This document shows positions 1-4,814 of a stretch of DNA of 5,446 bases, piece by piece (the stretch's first letter is position 1; each line of letters starts with the position of its first letter). Source of the stretch: Methylomarinum sp. (GTDB lineage: Bacteria > Pseudomonadota > Gammaproteobacteria > Methylococcales > Methylomonadaceae); the NCBI GenBank assembly GCA_013139755.1, contig WTAG01000375.1, positions 1 through 5,446 of the forward strand. Reading direction: 5' to 3'. The translations under genes and the position numbers were made by a program. The notes below the pieces were generated by a model. It did not search any database and was not told where the DNA came from. It worked only from the letters and a program-made list of their open reading frames with translations.

Positions 1-555
1 ATGGTTGCTGCTGCGCAAATAATTACCGCTTTGCAAACGGTGGTTAGTCGAAATATCAATCCCGCTGACCCTGCTGTATTAAGTATTACCCAAATACATG
101 CTGGAAATACCTGGAATGCCATTCCTGATTCGGTGGTGTTAAGAGGCACTTACCGTTGTTTTAATCCTGACGTTCAAGCATTGATCAAACAAAAACTCAC
201 ACAGCTTGTTCAATCAATTGCTCAAGCTTTTGATTTAAGCACTCAAATAGACATTAATCCAGAAAATGCGGGCTACCCTGTCACCAGTAATAGCGAGACT
301 GAAACGGCTATTGCAATTGAAGTGGCTCAGGCCCTGGTCGGCATTGATAATGTTGACTTAAGTCCTCAACCTAGTATGGGCTCTGAAGATTTTTCTTTTA
401 TGTTGCAGGAAAAACCTGGCTGCTATGTCTGGTTAGGTAATGGCTCGTCTGATGGAGACTGTTTATTGCATAATCCTCATTATAATTTTAATGATGACAT
501 CTTGACTGTAGGTGCAAGTTATTGGGTTAAGTTAGTGGAAAGAATTTTAAATTAA
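1..555 (+). CDS. M20D-family amidohydrolase (hippurate hydrolase / amidohydrolase-like), C-terminal part
   Basis: This is the last 184 residues of a metal-dependent M20D amidohydrolase. The family removes acyl groups from N-acyl amino acids or related amides in the cytoplasm; the substrate cannot be told from this fragment. Family members are usually about 380-400 residues, so the N-terminal half with most metal ligands lies left of the window. The ATG at position 1 is most likely an internal methionine. The visible part starts in the small lid/dimerisation domain, with the family-typical stretch NAIPDSVVLRG around residues 39-49. It then returns to the catalytic domain with MGSEDFSFM (126-134) and LHNPHYNFND (156-165). 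His157 in the latter motif is the usual C-terminal metal ligand. No frameshift is visible and the TAA stop is at 553-555. A REPIN follows 41 bp downstream. Family assignment is firm; the substrate is not. Confidence 0.9.
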   Translation: MVAAAQIITALQTVVSRNINPADPAVLSITQIHAGNTWNAIPDSVVLRGTYRCFNPDVQALIKQKLTQLVQSIAQAFDLSTQIDINPENAGYPVTSNSETETAIAIEVAQALVGIDNVDLSPQPSMGSEDFSFMLQEKPGCYVWLGNGSSDGDCLLHNPHYNFNDDILTVGASYWVKLVERILN

Positions 556-596
556 CCATCAACTTGTTAACAGTATTTGAAATTTTGTCGATAAAA

Positions 597-665
597 GTAG
601 GAGGGGCCTATTGGCCGCGACTTCTCTTGATCTTGTTCCGATCGCGGCCAATAGCCCCCTCCTAC
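597..665. repeat. REPIN 1 (two inverted GTAG-footed REP hairpins)
   Basis: A 69-bp palindrome. The left arm (597-620) and right arm (642-665) match at 23 of 24 positions as an inverted repeat, around a 21-nt centre (621-641). Each arm starts with GTAG, and the left arm holds a smaller hairpin, GGCC-TATT-GGCC. That is the REP layout, and two REPs head to head make a REPIN. The reverse complement aligns without gaps to the 69-bp copy at 2544-2612, including a shared centre ACAAGATCAAGAG. It lies just after the amidohydrolase stop and could also act as a bidirectional terminator or RNA-stabilising hairpin. REPINs are normally moved by a RAYT transposase encoded elsewhere; none is in this window. 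Confidence 0.85.
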
Positions 666-701
666 CGATAACAATAACTCAAGGATTTACTGATTTTTAT
701 A

Positions 702-727
702 AACCTGTGGTTTGTATAGAGCCATGT
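702..727 (+). repeat. R26 repeat, copy A
   Basis: The copy begins AACCTGTGGTTTGT and continues ATAGAGCCATGT. It matches the copies at 2668-2693 (+) and 2481-2506 (-) once a 2-nt gap on each side is allowed. Its core AAACC-TGT-GGTTT is itself a small palindrome, so it could form a hairpin or be a two-fold protein site. It starts 36 bp after REPIN 1, matching the 37-bp gap between copy C and REPIN 2 in mirror image. It lies about 70 bp upstream of the Tim44-like gene, so it is part of that gene's leader or promoter region. Confidence 0.7.
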
Positions 728-795
728 TCTTTTAAAGCCTGAACTTAATCATTTGAAATACAACTAATGAATAGCCCATACTTAAAGAGGAAACA

Positions 796-1521
796 ATGAT
801 GAAAACACTGACGACAAAACATTTTTTCACAGGGTTAGCTTTATTACTTTTTCTGTTATTGTTTTTTTCAGAAGCGGCTACTGCAGGTCCTGGTGGAATC
901 ATAAAAGAAGCCAGTAAAACCTTGTGGGGACAAATAATAATGTTCGGCTTGCTATTATTTTTTGCTCCTTTAATCATCTGGTATTCAATTAAAAGACATA
1001 TTTTAATAAAACGAACAAAAAAGCTACTTACTCAAATTGCACTATCTGATCCCCGTTTTGAATGGATAGAGCTTAAAGACCGTTTTACTCAAGTTTTTTA
1101 TTGGGTACATACTGCCTGGGATCAACAAAAAATGGAGTTAGCTCAAGACCATGTGACCGATTGGTATATAAAAAACCAGCAATATTTGCTCAATAAATGG
1201 GAAAAAGAAGGAATAGAGAACAAAGTATCCAATGTCAAAATAAAATCCATCATCCCCCTTTATATCGTACAGAATATTAAAGATGATAATAAGAATCGTA
1301 TGACTGTAGAAATTGAAGCCGAGATGCGTGATTTTATGATTAATAAAAAAACGGGAAAAGTAATTGAAGGCGATAAAAAATTAGGCGATGTAACCACTAT
1401 CTGGAGTTTTGTTTGGCAAGATAATCATTGGGTGCTGAATTTAATCGAAGCTGATGAAATGTCTATGGATTATCTGACAGAAAAAAGTAAAGTCTATGCT
1501 TCCGAAGGTGTTGCAATTTGA
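796..1521 (+). CDS. Tim44-like domain membrane-anchored protein
   Basis: A 241-residue protein. Residues 10-24 are a strongly hydrophobic stretch followed by SEAATAGPGG, which looks like a signal peptide cut after Ala30 or a first membrane anchor. A second hydrophobic segment (about 46-65) is followed by a basic patch (KRHILIKRTKK). Residues about 86-235 resemble the Tim44/MRP-L45-like domain, an NTF2-like fold, from DPRFEWIELKDRF through the ITTIWSFVW-like strand region (VTTIWSFVWQD) to the C-terminus. In bacteria this domain is seen on inner-membrane-associated proteins of unclear role, so no function is assigned. AAGAGGA at 785-791 is the ribosome site. The second ATG (799) has the better spacing (about 8 nt), so either methionine may be the start. 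Its stop overlaps the start of the next gene, which implies translational coupling. Assignment rests on pattern recognition of the domain. Confidence 0.75.
   Translation: MMKTLTTKHFFTGLALLLFLLLFFSEAATAGPGGIIKEASKTLWGQIIMFGLLLFFAPLIIWYSIKRHILIKRTKKLLTQIALSDPRFEWIELKDRFTQVFYWVHTAWDQQKMELAQDHVTDWYIKNQQYLLNKWEKEGIENKVSNVKIKSIIPLYIVQNIKDDNKNRMTVEIEAEMRDFMINKKTGKVIEGDKKLGDVTTIWSFVWQDNHWVLNLIEADEMSMDYLTEKSKVYASEGVAI
1504..1510 (+). promoter_or_regulatory. Ribosome binding site supporting a TTG start
   Basis: GAAGGTG lies 7 nt before the TTG at 1518-1520, inside the end of the preceding gene. No ATG or GTG stands in a comparable position. This makes TTG the likely start, overlapping the upstream TGA as TTGA. 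Confidence 0.65.
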
Positions 1522-2138
1522 CTATTCCCTCTGGCTCTAATAACCCAGTTGAAGATAGTCAACTCAGTTTATTTAGCAGAATAAATCTACTGATTCGTAA
1601 CCCTAAAGATGCCTTTTCTCTTCTTTCATTCCAGGAAAGAAGAGTCACTGCACTAGTGGTTTTCTTCAGCTATTTTTTGATTAAATTCCCCATTGTTCTA
1701 CAAAGAACATTTATAGATGGGAAGTTTAATGACTTAAGCATTAGCAGCGCGCTATCCTATATTGTTGGCGGTTTAATAGGAGGAATGCTTGTAACTCTGC
1801 TGCTGTTTTTATTAACCGCCTGGGTAATCCATCTGATTTTAAATAAATGGAAAAAGGCTGACCAGTGTTTTGAAGATGCATTCACGCTATTGGTTTTAAG
1901 CCTTGCTCCTCAACTGCTTTTAGTTTTTGAACTGCCCTTTCTACTGATTGCCTATCAAGAACTTAATACTCTCTTTAGTGTGCTGATATTACGGCTTGTT
2001 GTCGATCTAATTTCATTAAGAGTATTTTATTGGGGGTTACGCACTATTTTTAATGTAACAGCAACAAAAGCAATAGCCGTTATTGCTTTACCAGCAATAA
2101 TATTGAGTATTTTGCTAATTAAATTACTTTTTATATAG
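1518..2138 (+). CDS. Yip1-domain-like multi-pass membrane protein
   Basis: A 206-residue integral membrane protein. Residues 1-40 are cytoplasmic-looking and contain FSRINLLIRNPKDAFSLL, the kind of segment that precedes the membrane domain in bacterial Yip1-family proteins. About five hydrophobic segments follow (roughly 43-61, 82-108, 122-145, 150-171, 184-205). Several family-like features can be seen: a glycine-rich second segment (GGLIGGM), a charged loop with CFEDAFTLLVLSLAPQLL, and SLRVFYWGLRTIFNVTATKAIAV near the C-terminus. That last stretch resembles the family's habit of having a conserved polar/aromatic turn before the last helix. The function of bacterial Yip1-like proteins is poorly defined. 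Translation starts at TTG, overlapping the upstream stop by 4 nt, so it should be coupled to the Tim44-like gene. The gene ends 13 nt before the next one. Confidence 0.75.
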   Translation: MTIPSGSNNPVEDSQLSLFSRINLLIRNPKDAFSLLSFQERRVTALVVFFSYFLIKFPIVLQRTFIDGKFNDLSISSALSYIVGGLIGGMLVTLLLFLLTAWVIHLILNKWKKADQCFEDAFTLLVLSLAPQLLLVFELPFLLIAYQELNTLFSVLILRLVVDLISLRVFYWGLRTIFNVTATKAIAVIALPAIILSILLIKLLFI

Positions 2139-2151
2139 TACATCGTCGTTT

Positions 2152-2508
2152 ATGGAAGCCTTATACCCGTTATTGATTGTTATAGCGATAGGCATTTTAT
2201 TACTGATCATCGCTCATTGGTCAAGAAAATCCTTTGAAAAAACACATGGAAAAATCACCTTCAAGGAACAATGTCAAACCTTGGTTATTTTCCTAATCTG
2301 GGTTTTATGTCTAAGCCTTTGGATGTTCCAGTGGCCTATATCATTTGGCTGGTTTTACAGTGTCATGTTGTTATTAAACTTCCCACTAATAAAGACTAAT
2401 CCAGATAGATCATTAGCCTGGCGAATTCAAGAAACAGCCTTTCTAGCCATGATCGTCATGGCACCTTTTGTATTACTTTATCATGGCTATGAACTAACCA
2501 CAGGTTAA
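2152..2508 (+). CDS. Small four-helix integral membrane protein, family not recognised
   Basis: A 118-residue, strongly hydrophobic protein with about four membrane segments (3-21, 43-60, 64-80, 95-112) and a short basic loop after the first (SRKSFEKTHGKITFKEQ). It has a high tryptophan content (IWVLCLSLWMFQWPISFGW). I do not recognise a family. No good Shine-Dalgarno sequence precedes the ATG, so translation may depend on the upstream gene 13 nt away. The last eight codons (HGYELTTG) and the TAA are encoded inside R26 copy C. The native C-terminus may therefore have been replaced when the repeat arrived, leaving the membrane part intact. It is likely cotranscribed with the two genes before it, and composition and length fit an accessory subunit of whatever they form. 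Confidence 0.7.
   Translation: MEALYPLLIVIAIGILLLIIAHWSRKSFEKTHGKITFKEQCQTLVIFLIWVLCLSLWMFQWPISFGWFYSVMLLLNFPLIKTNPDRSLAWRIQETAFLAMIVMAPFVLLYHGYELTTG
2481..2506 (-). repeat. R26 repeat, copy C (overlaps a gene end)
   Basis: On the minus strand it reads AACCTGTGGTTAGTTCATAG and then CCATGA. It matches copy B at 2668-2693 at 23 of the first 25 positions, in inverted orientation. It covers the last eight codons and most of the stop codon of the small membrane protein gene. Copies C and B form an inverted pair around REPIN 2. Confidence 0.8.
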
Positions 2509-2543
2509 ATAAAGATAGATTGGAAACCATGTTATTTTTATGG

Positions 2544-2612
2544 GTAGGAGGGGCCTCCAGGCCGCGACCGAGACAAGATCAAGAGCTGTCGTGGCTAGAA
2601 AGCCCCTCCCAC
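2544..2612. repeat. REPIN 2
   Basis: A 69-bp inverted repeat of the same length as REPIN 1, and aligned to its reverse complement without gaps. Its arms (2544-2567, 2589-2612) match at 18 of 24 positions. The left arm keeps the inner hairpin GGCC-TCCA-GGCC. The right arm (read on its own strand) has GGCT-TTCT-AGCC, so paired changes preserve the small stem. The centre again carries ACAAGATCAAGAG. It lies 36 bp after the small membrane protein stop. Confidence 0.85.
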
Positions 2613-2667
2613 TTAAAATATCATGTATTTTTTAAATTCAGTTTGGTTTTAGTCATTACTTTTCTTC

Positions 2668-2693
2668 AACCTGTGGTTTGTTCATAGTCATGT
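2668..2693 (+). repeat. R26 repeat, copy B
   Basis: It reads AACCTGTGGTTTGTTCATAG and then TCATGT. It is the forward partner of copy C; the pair forms near-perfect 25-bp inverted ends of a roughly 210-bp unit with REPIN 2 near its middle. It lies just left of the presumed IS110 element. Confidence 0.8.
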
Positions 2694-2739
2694 ACTTTAT
2701 TAGTAACTACTTAGCGTGATTTTAAAAAGTAAGTTTTTA

Positions 2740-3006
2740 GCTCTGAAGCTCTCTCTTGCTGGATACCCACATAAATGTGGGTAAGTAGCGAATCAGGCTG
2801 CTCCGCCCCCAGCAATCAGAGAATAACAAGGTGGCGCATACTTATATAGATGGGTTCACAATGAAGTTGTCGCATACAGGAGCAAAGGCCGTAACGACAC
2901 TGGTGCTTAAATGCCCGTTAAGTAGCGTGGTCTGGAGTTAAGCGAATCAATCATTAGTGACGCATAGCGATCCTGATCAAGAGAGTGCATATTTATCGAT
3001 AACTCC
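2740..3006 (+). ncRNA. Candidate IS110 bridge RNA / structured transposase leader
   Basis: About 270 nt without a credible gene, directly before the transposase. Stems visible by eye: TTGCTGG (2756-2762) with CCAGCAA (2809-2815); inside it TACCCACA (2764-2771) with TGTGGGTA (2776-2783), loop TAAA; AGGCC (2886-2890) with GGTCT (2929-2933, one G-U), enclosing TAACG (2892-2896) with CGTTA (2916-2920); GGAGTTA (2934-2940) with TAACTCC (3000-3006). The last two stem systems abut exactly (2933/2934). CGCATAC is repeated directly at 2835-2841 and 2871-2877. In IS110-group elements the left noncoding end encodes a bridge RNA that guides donor and target recognition. Position and structure fit, but which loops act as guides is not determined here. 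Confidence 0.55.
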
Positions 3007-3037
3007 ATGCCTGTATGCTTTATTGATGACATGATGC

Positions 3038-3042
3038 GGGAG
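3038..3042 (+). promoter_or_regulatory. Ribosome binding site choosing the GTG start of the transposase
   Basis: GGGAG lies 6 nt before GTG 3049-3051. The earlier in-frame ATGs at 3007, 3031 and 3034 have no such site. The ATG at 3007 also directly abuts the closing stem of the leader RNA. Confidence 0.55.
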
Positions 3043-3048
3043 AATAGG

Positions 3049-4401
3049 GTGAAAAACAATAAGCCAAGCAAACAACTAAAAAACAAGCGAATTAGCAAAC
3101 ATCTTGAGCAAGTTAATCTATTTGCCGCAGGAATTGATATAGGCTCGCAAAGTCATTATGTTTCAGTTCCTGACGAACTGTCGACCGAATCAGTAAGAGA
3201 ATCCCCCTGTTTCACTGGTGATCTTAATCGTATGGCCGACTGGTTGGTAGAAATAGGTATTCAAACGGTGGCCATGGAATCTACCGGCATTTATTGGATT
3301 CCTGCTTATGAAACCCTTGAAGAGAGAGGGCTCGTTGTTTTGCTGGTTAATTCAAGGCATATAAAGAATGTACCTGGGCGTAAAACCGATGTATTGGATT
3401 GTCAGTGGATACAGCAATTACATACTTATGGGTTACTTGAAGGTGCTTTTCGCCCAGAAGAAGAAACTGTCGCTTTACGAACCTATATGCGACAACGTGA
3501 AACACTGACACAGCAGTCATCAGATCAGGTTCGGCGCATGCAAAAAGCCTTACGCCAAATGAATTTATTGCTTGATAATGTGGTGAGTGATATTGATGGT
3601 ATGACAGGCATGAAAATTATTCGAGCGATACTGGAAGGAGAACGAGATCCTATCCTTTTGGCAAAGCATCGTGATGGTCGCTGTAAAAAAGATGAAAAAA
3701 TAATTGCAGCTTCACTTGAAGGACATTACCGTGAAGAGCACTTGTTTTCCTTAAAGCAATCTGTCGAACTTTACGATATTTATCAAGCTAAAATGATGGA
3801 CTGTGACAAAATGATTCAAAGACAACTTGATAAAATGGATACTCAAGGCGATAAAAAAGACCTTCCGCCCTCAAAAAAGCCAAAAAGTAAAAACACTCCG
3901 AAATTTGATGTCAGAGGCGATCTATATCAGATGACGGGAGTCGATCTCACACGAATAGATGGGTTAAGTGAAAATAGCGTATTAAAAATACTCTCTGAAA
4001 CAGGGGCAGATATCAGTTCATGGCCGACAGAAAAACACTTTTGTTCCTGGTTGGGGTTAAGCCCGGGTAATAAAGTGACGGGTGGAAAAACAAAACCCTC
4101 AGCTAATCGAGCTGCCGCCGCTTTTCGGTTGGCCGCTTTTGGGCTACTTAATTCAAAAAGTGCATTAGGTGCCTATTGTCGGCGACAACGAACCCGACTG
4201 GGTGCGCCCAAAGCGATTACAGCAACGGCACATAAATTAGCACGAACATTTTATAGCATGCTAAAGAACGGCACAGAGTATGTTGATAAAGGGCAGGATT
4301 ATTATGAAAAACAATACCGTGACCGTATCGTTAAGAATTTAAAAAAAAGGGCCATTGAAATGGGTTTTGATCTGATTGCTAAAGATGTTTCAATGCTTTA
4401 A
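3049..4401 (+). CDS. IS110-family DEDD transposase
   Basis: A transposase/recombinase of 450 residues from GTG 3049 (464 if started at ATG 3007). N-terminal RuvC-like DEDD domain: Asp30 in AAGIDIGSQSHYV, Glu77 in VAMESTGIYW, Asp114 and Asp117 in GRKTDVLDCQW, so the metal-binding set is complete. A helical, probably coiled-coil middle (about 135-285) ends in a lysine-rich linker (DKKDLPPSKKPKSKN). The C-terminal Tnp domain starts near RIDGLSENSVLKILSETG and continues through HFCSWLGLSPGNKVTGG and SKSALGAYCRRQRTRLGAPKAITATAHKLAR. This protein acts with a bridge RNA through a covalent serine intermediate in IS621. Here the aligned residue is Thr344 (VTGG instead of the usual SGG), and the next few residues look about five shorter than in relatives I recall. 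The copy may be inactive or an unusual variant. The reading frame is otherwise intact. Confidence 0.92.
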   Translation: MKNNKPSKQLKNKRISKHLEQVNLFAAGIDIGSQSHYVSVPDELSTESVRESPCFTGDLNRMADWLVEIGIQTVAMESTGIYWIPAYETLEERGLVVLLVNSRHIKNVPGRKTDVLDCQWIQQLHTYGLLEGAFRPEEETVALRTYMRQRETLTQQSSDQVRRMQKALRQMNLLLDNVVSDIDGMTGMKIIRAILEGERDPILLAKHRDGRCKKDEKIIAASLEGHYREEHLFSLKQSVELYDIYQAKMMDCDKMIQRQLDKMDTQGDKKDLPPSKKPKSKNTPKFDVRGDLYQMTGVDLTRIDGLSENSVLKILSETGADISSWPTEKHFCSWLGLSPGNKVTGGKTKPSANRAAAAFRLAAFGLLNSKSALGAYCRRQRTRLGAPKAITATAHKLARTFYSMLKNGTEYVDKGQDYYEKQYRDRIVKNLKKRAIEMGFDLIAKDVSML

Positions 4402-4469
4402 ATATCAAAGGCTTAAAAATTTGTTATTCAAGAGAGCAATGCAGGAGCAATTGCCGAGAGGGTTTGGAT

Positions 4470-4508
4470 GAGAAGGCCTCAAATAATTCTCTTTTGCGGT
4501 TTTTTTAT
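4470..4508 (+). terminator. Weak terminator-like hairpin and T-run after the transposase
   Basis: GAGAA (4470-4474) can pair with TTCTC (4487-4491), followed by TTTTGCGG and a long T-run from 4500. The stem is only 5 bp and the T-run does not follow at once, so this is a tentative call. Confidence 0.25.
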
Positions 4509-4563
4509 TTTTTAGAGTAAAAATAACAAGAAAAAAGAAATATTTTAATATCTCCTCACCCAA

Positions 4564-4583
4564 CCCTCTCCAGCAGGAGAGGG
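4564..4583. repeat. GC-rich hairpin repeat
   Basis: CCCTCTCC (4564-4571) and GGAGAGGG (4576-4583) form a perfect 8-bp stem with loop AGCA, preceded by CCTCACCCAA. This resembles the CCTCACCC-AACCCTCTCC...GGAGAGGG intergenic repeats seen in many proteobacterial genomes. It stands out against an AT-rich flank. It has no T-run directly after it, so a terminator role is unclear. Confidence 0.6.
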
Positions 4584-4655
4584 CTTTAGGTCAAGGTCTA
4601 TTACAATCTAAATATACCTTTATTATAGTATTGATGCGCTCGGCAAACTGCTTCT

Positions 4656-4738
4656 GCGTAGCTTAGGAACGTGCATGAAGCAAAAACCCTGCGTTATAAC
4701 TTTGGGAAGTTATTCCATACACGTTCCTTACTATGCGC
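4656..4738. repeat. Imperfect long palindrome (MITE-like or cruciform-forming)
   Basis: AGGAACGTG (4665-4673) is the exact inverse of CACGTTCCT (4720-4728). The match continues imperfectly inward (CATGAA against TATGGA, read on the same strand) and outward (GCGTAG against GCATAG). Near the middle is a second perfect hairpin, ATAACTT (4696-4702) with AAGTTAT (4707-4713), loop TGGG. It lies downstream of the topB stop. It could be a small non-autonomous element or an RNA 3'-end hairpin; no coding frame is apparent. Confidence 0.55.
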
Positions 4739-4814
4739 CTATTTTAGCGCCTTGCTCTCAACAAAAACCAACTCACTATAAAAACTAAAAACCTGACCGC
4801 GCGAAGTATATAAA

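Larger units (their letters stand above)
2740..4460 (+). mobile_element. IS110-family insertion sequence (ends approximate)
   Basis: One DEDD transposase gene with a long noncoding left flank (about 300 nt) and a short right flank, the layout of the IS110 group. The family lacks ordinary terminal inverted repeats and makes no clear target duplication, so the ends cannot be fixed from one copy. I place the left end near 2740, where RNA-like structure starts, and the right end near 4460. CTCTCTTG at 2751-2758 is the inverse of CAAGAGAG at 4429-4436, a possible subterminal inverted repeat. REPIN 2 with its R26 pair on the left and the GC-rich hairpin repeat on the right appear intact, so the element did not land inside them. 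Confidence 0.75.

Noticed and set aside
753..782. TTGAAA ... CATACT as a promoter for the Tim44-like gene
   Set aside because: The spacing is 18 nt and the -10 match is poor; transcription would start inside the ribosome binding site, so it is not supported.
732..977. Minus-strand open frame of 81 codons
   Set aside because: It lies mostly opposite the start of the Tim44-like gene, which has a good ribosome site, signal-like N-terminus and domain match; the antisense frame has no recognisable features.
2764..2783. CRISPR-like or tRNA-like signal from the strong 8-bp hairpin
   Set aside because: There is no repeated spacer array, no cloverleaf and no CCA-type end; it is a single hairpin within the leader.
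2975..2983. GATCAAGAG in the IS leader is identical to the centre of REPIN 2 (2577-2585) and inverse to that of REPIN 1 (624-632), hinting at a guide aimed at REPINs as IS621 targets REP elements
   Set aside because: A 9-nt match between a leader of this length and a 69-bp repeat is not rare enough to count, and the IS is not inserted in the REPIN centre.
2740..3006. Group II intron or riboswitch explanation for the structured leader
   Set aside because: No domain V-like hairpin, reverse transcriptase or known riboswitch core is visible, and the following gene is an IS110 transposase, which explains the structure better.
2907..3098. Minus-strand open frame of 63 codons with a hydrophobic N-terminus
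   Set aside because: It is antisense to the structured IS leader and the transposase start, and shows no family resemblance; the hydrophobicity follows from the A-rich lysine codons on the other strand.
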